NCBI GenBank assembly: GCA_026982255.1
Contig: JALSHL010000317.1
Span: forward strand, 1 to 38,179
Source of the DNA: Paracoccaceae bacterium
Lineage (GTDB): Bacteria; Pseudomonadota; Alphaproteobacteria; Rhodobacterales; Rhodobacteraceae
Reading direction: 5' to 3'
DNA: 38,179 nt
Under the pieces are notes generated by a model, which worked only from the letters and a program-made list of their open reading frames with translations, searched no databases and had not been told where the DNA came from. A program made the position numbers and the translations under genes. Of the stretch, positions 7,333-15,322 are shown in pieces. Positions within the stretch are counted from its first letter, which is position 1. Every line of letters starts with the position of its first letter.

Positions 7333-8784
7333 ATGACCAAGGTAATCAAAGGCGGCACGGTTGTGACCGCGGACCTGACATACAAGGCCGATGTGAAAAT
7401 CGAGGGCGGCCGGATTGTCGAGATCGGTCCCGACCTGAGCGGAGACGAGGTGCTGGACGCCACCGGCTGCTACATCATGCCCGGCGGTATCGACCCGCAC
7501 ACCCATCTGGAAATGCCCTTTATGGGCACCTATTCCAGTGACGATTTCGAAAGCGGCACCCGCGCGGGGCTGGCCGGCGGCACGACGATGGTTGTCGATT
7601 TCGCCCTGCCCAACCCGGGCGAAAGCCTGCTGGATGCGCTGAAACGCTGGGACAACAAATCCACCCGCGCCAATTGCGACTATTCCTTCCATATGGCGGT
7701 AACATGGTGGGGCGAGCAAGTGTTCGACGACATGCAGGAGGTCGTGGGCCGCGGCATCAATACCTTCAAGCATTTCCTTGCCTACAAGGGCGCGCTGATG
7801 GTCAATGACGACGAGCTTTACGCCAGTTTCAAACGCTGCGCCGAACTGGGCGCCACCCCGCTGGTGCATGCGGAAAACGGCGACGTGGTGGCGGAACTGA
7901 CCGCACAACTGCTAGCCGAGGGCAACACGGGACCGGAGGCACACGCCTATTCCCGCCCGCCGCAGGTGGAGGGCGAGGCAACCAATCGCGCCATCATGAT
8001 CGCCGACATGGCCGGTGCGCCGCTCTATGTCGTGCATACATCCTGCGAGGAGAGCCACGAAGCCATCCGCCGCGCCCGCATGCAGGGCAAACGGGTCTGG
8101 GGCGAACCGCTGATCCAGCATCTGACGCTGGACGAAAGCGAGTATTTCAACAAGGACTGGGACCACGCCGCCCGCCGCGTCATGTCCCCACCCTTCCGCA
8201 ACAAGCAGCATCAGGACAGCCTCTGGGCCGGCCTGCAATCGGGCAGCCTGAGCGTGGTGGCCACGGACCATTGTGCCTTTACCACGGAGCAGAAACGTTT
8301 CGGCGTCGGGGACTTCTCCAAGATCCCGAACGGCACCGGCGGGCTGGAGGACCGGATGCCGATGCTCTGGACCCACGGCGTCAACACCGGGCGCCTGACG
8401 ATGAACGAGTTTGTCGCCGTAACCTCGACCAATATTGCCAAAATCCTGAACTGCTATCCGAAAAAGGGCGCGGTGATGGTCGGGGCCGATGCCGATCTGG
8501 TGGTCTGGGACCCCGAAAAAGAAAAAACCATCTCCGCCAACAGCCAGCAGTCATCTATCGACTACAACGTGTTCGAGGGGCATCACGTCAAAGGCCTGCC
8601 GCGCTATACCTTGACGCGCGGACAGGTGGCCGTGATGGATGGCGAGATCAGAACGCAGGAAGGCCACGGCGAATTCGTCGCCCGCGAGCCGAATGCCACC
8701 GTCAACAAGGCACTTTCCAAATGGAAAGACCTGACCGCTCCGCGCCCTGTCGAGCGCAGCGGTATTCCGGCAAGCGGGGTATAA
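7333..8784 (+). CDS. hydA: Dihydropyrimidinase (D-hydantoinase)
   Basis: This enzyme hydrolyses dihydrouracil/dihydrothymine to N-carbamoyl-beta-amino acids, the ring-opening step between PreTA and ureidopropionase. The 483-residue protein has the cyclic amidohydrolase metal site: HTH (H56, H58) after GGIDP, carboxylated-lysine segment AYKG (K152), H179 in LVHAEN, H235 in VVHTS, and a late Asp in VATDHCAF near 317. Length equals the family norm of about 460-490. GAGGG precedes ATG. An 82-bp gap with two hairpins separates it from the upstream gene, while the ABC ATPase gene starts four bases after its stop, tying hydA to the transporter. Hydantoin could also be a substrate, but preTA favours pyrimidines. 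Confidence 0.95.
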   Translation: MTKVIKGGTVVTADLTYKADVKIEGGRIVEIGPDLSGDEVLDATGCYIMPGGIDPHTHLEMPFMGTYSSDDFESGTRAGLAGGTTMVVDFALPNPGESLLDALKRWDNKSTRANCDYSFHMAVTWWGEQVFDDMQEVVGRGINTFKHFLAYKGALMVNDDELYASFKRCAELGATPLVHAENGDVVAELTAQLLAEGNTGPEAHAYSRPPQVEGEATNRAIMIADMAGAPLYVVHTSCEESHEAIRRARMQGKRVWGEPLIQHLTLDESEYFNKDWDHAARRVMSPPFRNKQHQDSLWAGLQSGSLSVVATDHCAFTTEQKRFGVGDFSKIPNGTGGLEDRMPMLWTHGVNTGRLTMNEFVAVTSTNIAKILNCYPKKGAVMVGADADLVVWDPEKEKTISANSQQSSIDYNVFEGHHVKGLPRYTLTRGQVAVMDGEIRTQEGHGEFVAREPNATVNKALSKWKDLTAPRPVERSGIPASGV

Positions 8785-8788
8785 TTGC

Positions 8789-9571
8789 GTGTCTTCCGAA
8801 GTTGTAATCAAGGCCGAACACCTGAGCCTGACGTTCGAGACAAACGACGGGCCGGTGCACGCGTTGCAGGACGTCAATCTGGAAATCAAACGCGGGGAAT
8901 TCGTCAGCTTCATCGGCCCGTCCGGCTGTGGCAAGACGACATTCCTGCGGGTGATGGCCGACCTGGAACAGCCCACCGGCGGTTCCATCTGCGTGAACGG
9001 AATGACACCGGCCGAGGCCCGCAAGGCCCGCGCCTATGGATATGTGTTTCAGGCCGCCGGCCTGTATCCGTGGCGCACGATCGGTGGTAACATCCGCCTG
9101 CCGCTGGAAATCATGGGCATTCCAAAGGCCGAGCAGGCCGAGCGGGTCGCCAAGGTCCTGAAGCTGGTGCATCTGGAAGGATTCGAGAAAAAATTCCCGT
9201 GGCAGCTTTCGGGCGGCATGCAGCAGCGTGCCTCCATCGCGCGGGCGCTGGCCTTTGATGCCGACCTGCTGCTGATGGACGAACCCTTCGGCGCGCTGGA
9301 CGAAATCGTGCGCGATCACCTGAACGAACAGTTGCTGGAGCTTTGGGCCGAAACCAACAAGACCATCTGTTTCGTCACCCACTCGATCCCCGAGGCCGTC
9401 TATCTGTCCACGAAAATCGTGGTCATGTCGCCCCGCCCCGGTCGCGTTACCGATGTGATAGAAAGCACCCTGCCCAGAGAACGCCCGCTCGATATCCGCG
9501 AAACGCAGGAGTTCCTCGACATCGCGCACCGCGTCCGCGAGGGACTGCGTGCGGGGCATGGCGATGAATAG
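8789..9571 (+). CDS. ABC transporter ATP-binding protein, nitrate/taurine/pyrimidine type
   Basis: This is the ATPase of the importer encoded by this and the next three genes. The 260-residue protein has Walker A GPSGCGKTT at 43-51, a signature LSGGMQQR near 140, Walker B LLMDEP near 159, and the switch His of VTHS near 193. It belongs to the SsuB/TauB/ThiZ subgroup. The start is a GTG four bases after the hydA stop; the family start just ahead of VVIKAEHLSL supports it, although the ribosome site (a run of G before the GTG) is weak. It lies in an operon with hydA and the permease genes. Uptake of a pyrimidine or a ring-reduced derivative is inferred from the neighbours, not from the ATPase itself. 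Confidence 0.92.
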   Translation: MSSEVVIKAEHLSLTFETNDGPVHALQDVNLEIKRGEFVSFIGPSGCGKTTFLRVMADLEQPTGGSICVNGMTPAEARKARAYGYVFQAAGLYPWRTIGGNIRLPLEIMGIPKAEQAERVAKVLKLVHLEGFEKKFPWQLSGGMQQRASIARALAFDADLLLMDEPFGALDEIVRDHLNEQLLELWAETNKTICFVTHSIPEAVYLSTKIVVMSPRPGRVTDVIESTLPRERPLDIRETQEFLDIAHRVREGLRAGHGDE

Positions 9572-9583
9572 CGCGGGGGCAGC

Positions 9584-10459
9584 ATGAAACGGCTCTGGAA
9601 CAGGTTCGGACCGGTGATCACCGTGGTTTTCGGTATTATCGTGCTGTGGTATGTCATGGCCGTGGCGCTGAATTCCGCATGGACCATCGACAAACTCGGC
9701 CGCACCGGTGGCGAGTTGAGCGTGGTCGAGCATATCGCCGATACATGGTCGCAGGACAAACCGAAGCTCCCTGCCCCGCATCAGGTGGTGGCGGAGATAT
9801 GGAAAACCACGGTGCAGAAAAGCATCACCTCCAAACGCTCGCTGATCTATCACGCATGGATCACCCTGTCGGCGACGCTGGCGGGGTTCGGTCTCGGCAC
9901 GGTTCTGGGGATATTGCTGGCCGTGGGGATCGTGCATAACAAGGCCATGAACCTGTCGGTGATGCCATGGGTGATTGCCAGCCAGACCATCCCGATTCTG
10001 GCCATCGCGCCGATGATTATCGTGGTTCTGAACGCAATCGGCGTAACGGGGCTGTTGCCCAAGGCGATCATCTCCATGTATCTGAGCTTCTTTCCCGTGG
10101 TGGTCGGCATGGTCAAGGGGTTCCGCTCGCCGGACCAGATGCAGCTGGACCAGATGCGCACATGGTATGCCAGCAAATGGCAGACGTTCTGGAAACTGCG
10201 CTGGCCCTCCTCCATGCCCTATCTGTTCACCTCGCTGAAAATCGGCGTGGCTGCGGCGCTGGTCGGCACCATCGTGGCAGAGCTGCCGACGGGCGCGGTG
10301 CGCGGCCTTGGCGCGCGGCTGCTGGCAGGCAGCTATTACGGGCAGACCATCCAGATATGGTCGGCGCTGCTGATGGCGGCCTCGCTTGCCGCCGGACTGG
10401 TGGCAATCGTCTCGCTGGTGGAACGGTTCACGCTTAGACGGATGGGGATGCTGCGATGA
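9584..10459 (+). CDS. ABC transporter permease, SsuC/ThiX type (first of two)
   Basis: This 291-residue inner-membrane permease begins with a membrane segment (about 10-32) and a soluble stretch of about 55 residues. Five or six further helices follow. The BPD_transp_1 coupling loop is recognisable as DQMRTWYASKWQTFWKLRWP around 188-207. A GGGGG run precedes ATG, 12 bases after the ATPase gene. The stop overlaps the next start by four bases (ATGA), indicating translational coupling with the second permease. It probably forms a heterodimeric channel with that protein; substrate inferred as for the ATPase. Confidence 0.9.
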   Translation: MKRLWNRFGPVITVVFGIIVLWYVMAVALNSAWTIDKLGRTGGELSVVEHIADTWSQDKPKLPAPHQVVAEIWKTTVQKSITSKRSLIYHAWITLSATLAGFGLGTVLGILLAVGIVHNKAMNLSVMPWVIASQTIPILAIAPMIIVVLNAIGVTGLLPKAIISMYLSFFPVVVGMVKGFRSPDQMQLDQMRTWYASKWQTFWKLRWPSSMPYLFTSLKIGVAAALVGTIVAELPTGAVRGLGARLLAGSYYGQTIQIWSALLMAASLAAGLVAIVSLVERFTLRRMGMLR

Positions 10460-11301
10460 ATACCACGCTTGTTCTCGGGGCCATCGTGTTCTGGCTGGCG
10501 GCCTGGGGGCTGAATATATGGCTCTCGAAACAGAAACAGACGCGGTTCATCCGCGTGATCGTGCCCGTGATATTCGGCATTACCCTGCTGGTGGTGTGGG
10601 AACTGCTGGTGCGCGGGCTGAACATCAAGGCGGTGCTGCTGCCGCCCCCCTCGATGATCGGGGCGAAGTTTGTCGACAGCCTGCCGATCCTCTGGGCCGA
10701 TTTCCAGCAGACCTTTATCAAGGGCGCCCTGTCGGGATATTTCATCGGCTGCGGCGCGGCTTTCCTAACCGCCATTGCCATCGACCGCTCGCCGTTCCTG
10801 CAAAAGGGGTTGTTGCCGGTCGGCAATTTCGTGGCCGCCCTGCCGATCATCGGCATGGCTCCGATTCTGGTGATGTGGCTGGGATTCGGCTGGCAATCCA
10901 AGGCCGCAGTCGTGGTTATCATGGTGTTCTTCCCGATGCTGGTAAACACCGTGCAGGGCCTGCAGGCCGCGGATCATATGCAAAAGGACCTGATGCGCAC
11001 CTACGCGGCCTCCTACTGGCAAAGCCTGTTGAAATTGCGCCTGCCCGCGGCGGCACCGTTTATTTTCAACGGATTGAAAATTTCCACGACTTTGGCGTTG
11101 ATCGGCGCTATCGTGGCAGAGTTCTTTGGCTCGCCCATCGTCGGCATGGGTTTTCGTATCTCGACCGAGGTAGGAAGGCTCTCGCTGGATATGGTGTGGG
11201 CAGAGATTGCGGTAGCGGCGATGGCCGGCTCCGCATTTTACGGTGTGGTATCGCTCCTGGAGAGAGCAGCCACGTTCTGGCATCCGTCCCAGAGGGGATA
11301 G
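10456..11301 (+). CDS. ABC transporter permease, SsuC/ThiX type (second of two)
   Basis: This 281-residue inner-membrane protein has six or seven hydrophobic helices and the family coupling loop DLMRTYAASYWQSLLKLRLP (about 176-195). It is more compact than its partner and lacks the long soluble N-terminal stretch. It starts inside the preceding gene (ATGA overlap). The substrate-binding protein gene follows after 24 bases with its own ribosome site. The last residues (FWHPSQRG) are polar and probably cytoplasmic. Two different permeases suggest an asymmetric importer rather than the homodimer typical of SsuC/TauC. Confidence 0.9.
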   Translation: MNTTLVLGAIVFWLAAWGLNIWLSKQKQTRFIRVIVPVIFGITLLVVWELLVRGLNIKAVLLPPPSMIGAKFVDSLPILWADFQQTFIKGALSGYFIGCGAAFLTAIAIDRSPFLQKGLLPVGNFVAALPIIGMAPILVMWLGFGWQSKAAVVVIMVFFPMLVNTVQGLQAADHMQKDLMRTYAASYWQSLLKLRLPAAAPFIFNGLKISTTLALIGAIVAEFFGSPIVGMGFRISTEVGRLSLDMVWAEIAVAAMAGSAFYGVVSLLERAATFWHPSQRG

Positions 11302-11325
11302 GGCAATCAACATGGAGAGTATGAT

Positions 11326-12315
11326 ATGAACAAGATGTTAACAGGCGCGCTGACCGGCGCCATGATGTTCGGCGGTTTCGCCGCGCAGGCGGCCGACGAC
11401 GTGACGCTGCAGCTCAAATGGGTGACGCAGGCGCAGTTCGCCGGTTACTATGTGGCTCTCGACAAGGGTTTCTACGAGGAAGAAGGCCTCGACGTGACCA
11501 TCAATCCGGGCGGCCCCGATATCGCCCCGGTGCAGGTTCTGGCCGGTGGCGGTGCCGATGTGATCCTCGACTGGATGCCCTCGGCACTGGCCGCGCGCGA
11601 AAACGGGGTTCCGGTGGTGAATATCGCACAGCCGTTTGCCTCTTCGGGCATGATGCTGACCTGCCGCAAGGACAGCGGCATCAAGACACCCGAGGATTTC
11701 CGCGGCAAGACGCTCGGCGTCTGGTTCTTCGGCAACGAGTATCCGTTCCTGAGCTGGATGTCGAAACTCGGCATTCCGACCGACGGCGGACCGGATGGCG
11801 TGACCGTCCTGAAGCAGGGCTTCAACGTCGATCCTATCCTGCAGGGTCAGGCCGATTGTGTCTCCACCATGACCTATAACGAATACTGGCAGATCATCGA
11901 CGCGGGCCTGACGCCTGACGATCTGGTCGTGTTCAAATACGAGGACCAGGGCGTGGCCACGCTCGAGGACGGCATGTATGTTCTGGAGGACAACCTGAAA
12001 GACGCCGCTTTCGTTGACAAGATGGTCCGCTTCGTGCGCGCCTCGATGAAAGGCTGGAAATGGGCCGAGGAGAACCCGGACGAGGCCGCGATGATCGTTC
12101 TGGAAAACGACGCCTCCGGCGCACAGACCGAGGAACACCAGAAACGCATGATGCGTGAAATCGCCAAGCTGACCGCCGGTTCCGACGGCACGCTGGACGA
12201 AGCCGCCTATCAGCGCACGGTGGACTCGCTGCTGTCCGGCGGCTCCGATCCGGTCATCACCAAAGAGCCGGAAGGCGCATGGACCCACATGATCACCGAT
12301 CAGGCCTTGAAATAG
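11326..12315 (+). CDS. ABC transporter substrate-binding protein, NMT1/THI5-like (probable pyrimidine binder)
   Basis: This is the periplasmic binding component. The 329-residue precursor has a Sec signal peptide cleaved after AQA (about residue 22). A THI5/NMT1 fold follows, beginning LQLKWVTQAQFAGYYVALDKG, the hallmark of the ThiY/pyrimidine-precursor group. A second hallmark is the GADVILDWMPSAL stretch around 77-89, and two cysteines (in LTCRKD and ADCVST) may form a disulfide. GGAGAGT precedes ATG. It closes the operon and is followed by a strong terminator. Genomes with this protein beside hydA are often annotated as having a pyrimidine ABC transporter; I infer uracil, thymine or a dihydro-derivative as ligand. 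A thiamine pyrimidine or riboflavin precursor is the main alternative. Confidence 0.88.
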   Translation: MNKMLTGALTGAMMFGGFAAQAADDVTLQLKWVTQAQFAGYYVALDKGFYEEEGLDVTINPGGPDIAPVQVLAGGGADVILDWMPSALAARENGVPVVNIAQPFASSGMMLTCRKDSGIKTPEDFRGKTLGVWFFGNEYPFLSWMSKLGIPTDGGPDGVTVLKQGFNVDPILQGQADCVSTMTYNEYWQIIDAGLTPDDLVVFKYEDQGVATLEDGMYVLEDNLKDAAFVDKMVRFVRASMKGWKWAEENPDEAAMIVLENDASGAQTEEHQKRMMREIAKLTAGSDGTLDEAAYQRTVDSLLSGGSDPVITKEPEGAWTHMITDQALK

Positions 12316-12340
12316 GTTTGGCCATCCTCAAAAAACCGGA

Positions 12341-12370
12341 AACGCCCGCGAAAAACCGCGGGCGTTTTTA
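12341..12370 (+). terminator. Rho-independent terminator after the pyrimidine ABC transporter operon
   Basis: The perfect ten-pair stem AACGCCCGCG / CGCGGGCGTT with loop AAAAAC is followed by a T-rich TTTATTTCTTT tract. It lies 25 bases after the binding-protein stop and separates the pyrimidine operon from the nucleotidase gene. Confidence 0.92.
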
Positions 12371-12511
12371 TTTCTTTCACAAAAACATCGTGAATTTGTT
12401 CAGGAAACATGTTGAGTTTGCGGCGGCTTTTCCGCAGACTGTTCCACTCGCCCGTCGGGGCGTTTGGAAATATGCGCAAAGCAAATTTATTAAACAGGAA
12501 GGACATCCCAG

Positions 12512-14035
12512 ATGATCAACTCCGCTCGCCGCACCTTCAATATGGCCCTCGGGGCCACTATGCTGAGTGCGCTTTTGTCGACCGCAGCCTATGCTGCCGA
12601 AACCGTGAAAATCACCATCCTCGGGGTCGGCGACGTCTATAACTTCGCCGAATCCAAGGGCCGTGGCGGTGTTGCCCGCCTGAATGCCGTGGCGCGCGCC
12701 GAACGCGCTGCCAACCCGAACACCATCTATGTCATGGATGGCGACATGCTGTCGCCCTCGATCCTGTCCGGTTTCGACAAGGGCCAGAACATGATCGACC
12801 TGACCAATATCGTGCCGTTCGACCTCGCGGTTCCGGGCAACCACGAGTTCGACTTCGGCGTCGATAACTTCCTCAACAAGATGTATGATTCCGAATACCC
12901 GTGGGCAGCGGTCAACATCACCAATGCGGACGGCTCGGCCATTGTCGGGCTCGAGGGCGTGAAGATGATGGAATTCGAAGGCGTGAAAGTCGCGCTTGTT
13001 CCCGTCGCACAGGACACCACCCCCGAGGTATCGAGTTCCGGCGACCTGGTATTCGGCCCGACCGTTGACATGGGTGTCGCCGCCGCCCGCGCCGCCCGTG
13101 CAGACGGAGCCGACATCGTGATCGGTGTGGTCCAGACCAATTTTGCCAACGACCTGAAAATGATCCGCAGCAATGCCTTCGACGTTATCATGTCCGGTGA
13201 CGACCACGGCTATGCGACCTCCTACGACGGGAAAACCGCCTATGTGGAGACCTCCATCGACGCGCGCTTCCTGTCGCCGGTCGACATCACCGTGACGGTC
13301 ACCGAGAAAGACGGCAAACGCAAAGTGCGCTGGGTGCCCAACTTCCGCTTCATCGACACGGCCAATGTAACGCCGGATCCCGAAACACAGGCAATGGTCG
13401 ATGCGCTACAGAAAAGCCTCGACGAGAGTCTGGATGTGGCCATCGGCGTGACCGAGGGTCCGCTCGATACCCGTCGCAACAGCGTGCGCAGCATGGAAAC
13501 CGCCTTCGGTAACCTCGTGGCCGATGCGATGCGTGCCGCAACCGGTGCCGATGTGGCAATGGCCAATGGCGGCGGCATCCGCGCCGACCGCACCTACGAC
13601 GCCGGCACCATGCTGACCCGTCGCGACATCCTGACGGAGCTGCCGTTCGGCAATGCGACCGTGATGACAGAAATCACCGGCCAGCAGATTCTGGACGCGA
13701 TGGAAAACGGTGTGAGCCAGGTGGAAAAAGGCTCCGGCCGCTTCCCGCAGGTCTCGGGTATGGAGTTCGTCTATGATCCCAGCGCCCCGGCCGGCTCGCG
13801 TATCGTCTCGATCAAGATCGGCGGCGAGGATCTGGACGTGAACAAGCTCTACACCTTCGCGACCAACGACTACGCTCTTGGCGGCGGTGACGGTTACGGC
13901 ATGCTTGGCGGTGGTCGCGTGCTGATCAACTCCGGCAACGGCAACCTGATGGCCAACGATGTGATCGACTACATCATCGCCAACGGCGGTGTGAAAACGA
14001 AGGTCGAAGGCCGCATCAAGGTGGTTGGCGAGTAA
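12512..14035 (+). CDS. Periplasmic metallophosphatase/5'-nucleotidase-family protein with altered metal site
   Basis: This 507-residue exported protein has a signal peptide of about 28 residues (an RR at 6-7 makes Tat export possible). An N-terminal calcineurin-like domain (30-260) and a C-terminal 5'-nucleotidase substrate domain (about 310-505) follow. Visible phosphatase motifs are GD78, GN110-H111E and the C-terminal NGGGIRAD and GGGDGY. Several canonical UshA-type ligand positions differ: the first D-x-H reads D41-V-Y43, the mid-domain His region reads VVQTN (207-211), and GHxH reads GDDH (229-232). The protein may therefore bind metals differently or have lost phosphatase activity. AGGAAGGA precedes ATG. 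It is monocistronic, bounded by terminators on both sides. A role in releasing nucleosides or phosphate outside the cytoplasm would fit the flanking operons but is inference. Confidence 0.85.
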   Translation: MINSARRTFNMALGATMLSALLSTAAYAAETVKITILGVGDVYNFAESKGRGGVARLNAVARAERAANPNTIYVMDGDMLSPSILSGFDKGQNMIDLTNIVPFDLAVPGNHEFDFGVDNFLNKMYDSEYPWAAVNITNADGSAIVGLEGVKMMEFEGVKVALVPVAQDTTPEVSSSGDLVFGPTVDMGVAAARAARADGADIVIGVVQTNFANDLKMIRSNAFDVIMSGDDHGYATSYDGKTAYVETSIDARFLSPVDITVTVTEKDGKRKVRWVPNFRFIDTANVTPDPETQAMVDALQKSLDESLDVAIGVTEGPLDTRRNSVRSMETAFGNLVADAMRAATGADVAMANGGGIRADRTYDAGTMLTRRDILTELPFGNATVMTEITGQQILDAMENGVSQVEKGSGRFPQVSGMEFVYDPSAPAGSRIVSIKIGGEDLDVNKLYTFATNDYALGGGDGYGMLGGGRVLINSGNGNLMANDVIDYIIANGGVKTKVEGRIKVVGE

Positions 14036-14054
14036 TCGCCCCCTGCCGACATCA

Positions 14055-14085
14055 AACCCCGCGGTTCGCGCCGCGGGGTTTTTTT
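14055..14085. terminator. Terminator between the convergent nucleotidase and FAD oxidoreductase genes
   Basis: The perfect ten-pair stem AACCCCGCGG / CCGCGGGGTT with loop TTCGCG is followed on the plus strand by five more T residues. The TAA stop of the minus-strand gene lies inside the T tract, so the same hairpin directly follows that gene and may act in both directions, though its T tract on the minus side is short. Confidence 0.9.
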
Positions 14086-15322
14086 ATTTCGTAAAGCGCA
14101 GTTCCAGAACGTTGGTGTGTGATTCGGTCAATCCGGCAAGCGGGATCAGGAAGCGCCGTTCGGGGCGCACATCGACCGGTTTGCTCCAGGCGAGCGCCCC
14201 GTCGGCATACACCTCGATAAATCCGCGCGCGGGTGCCGTAAACCGGACCTGCAACGCCTCCATCCCGCGCGGCGAAAGCGGCAGGCTGATCCGCTGTGGC
14301 ATCACCAGCCTGATCAGCGGTTCCTGTGTCACGACATGAATCTGGCGCTGCGCGGGCGGTTGGGTCCCGACCAGATCGCGCGCGACCCGCAATCCGGTTT
14401 CGCGCCCCTCCTGCCAGCTCCAACCGGCGGTCTCCACCGGACGCAACAGGTTTCCCGCCGCATAGTAGCGCGGATCGGAACAGCGGCCGAACTGGTCAAC
14501 CACCGGCCCGCCCGTCCCGCGGTCCATCTGCAAATGCCCCGACCGGCCGAGACCGGATTCCGGTGTGAACGCGCCGGTAAGCAGAACCCCGTCGCAGGGA
14601 ATGTCGCGCTGGCCATCCGGCCCCTCGACCGTGGCCGAGGTGACCGTTTCTCCTCCATTGATCCGCACGAGACGGGTTTGCAAATGGAGCGGAATACCGG
14701 TCAGTTTCGGAAACAGGCCCGCAGGCCAGCGCGCAACGGTCGTGGCCCCCTCGCCGATCATGGCAACCGGTCTGATCCCTGCATGGCGGCAAGTCTGGAT
14801 GGCCGAGAACGAGACAAGCTCGGTTCCGACGATCAGCGGGCGCAGAAACGGCCGGCGCCCCTCCAGATAGACCAGCGACTGCAAGGCGCCGGTATTCAGT
14901 ATCCCCCGCGCCCGCACCCCCGATACCAGCCGCGCCGCCCGTGGCGTCTCGCGAACACCGGTGGCATAGATCACACGGCTTGCCGTAATATCCCGCACGC
15001 CTTCGGGCGTTGCCAGTGTCAGACACGGCCCCGGCTTTATCCCGGCAACACTTGTATCGGTGCGGATTTCCACACCGGCCTTCAGGGCCGCCGAAACCAG
15101 TTTTCGCGCATATTGCGGGCCGGTAAGGATACGGCGGAACTCGCGCCAGCCGAACGGAGGATGGCCGCAGTGGCGCGGTATGCCACCGGCGACGGGTTCG
15201 CGCTCCAGCACCACCACGCGGGCAATACCGCGGCGCTTCAGCTCCGTTGCGGCGGCAAGACCCGAGGGACCACCACCGATCACCGCAACGTCGATATCCG
15301 GTCCTTCGCCCAAATCAGTCAT
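14084..15322 (-). CDS. NAD(P)/FAD-dependent oxidoreductase, partner of the GlpA-like flavoprotein
   Basis: This 412-residue flavoprotein has FAD-binding GGGPSG at 16-21, a YATGVRE motif near 120, a central nucleotide-binding part, and an AAGNL segment near 290 that contacts FAD. The last 88 residues (325-412) form a separate beta-rich domain starting after a VMPQRI motif. A similar flavoprotein often follows GlpA-like dehydrogenases in anaerobes such as Thermotoga, where a small DUF1667 protein completes the set; I see no such gene here. I chose ATG 15322, with GGAGG six bases upstream, over the GTG one codon earlier. It overlaps the upstream gene by eight bases and ends the operon. It probably accepts electrons from the G3P-oxidising partner; the final acceptor is unknown. 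Confidence 0.82.
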   Translation of the reverse strand: MTDLGEGPDIDVAVIGGGPSGLAAATELKRRGIARVVVLEREPVAGGIPRHCGHPPFGWREFRRILTGPQYARKLVSAALKAGVEIRTDTSVAGIKPGPCLTLATPEGVRDITASRVIYATGVRETPRAARLVSGVRARGILNTGALQSLVYLEGRRPFLRPLIVGTELVSFSAIQTCRHAGIRPVAMIGEGATTVARWPAGLFPKLTGIPLHLQTRLVRINGGETVTSATVEGPDGQRDIPCDGVLLTGAFTPESGLGRSGHLQMDRGTGGPVVDQFGRCSDPRYYAAGNLLRPVETAGWSWQEGRETGLRVARDLVGTQPPAQRQIHVVTQEPLIRLVMPQRISLPLSPRGMEALQVRFTAPARGFIEVYADGALAWSKPVDVRPERRFLIPLAGLTESHTNVLELRFTK

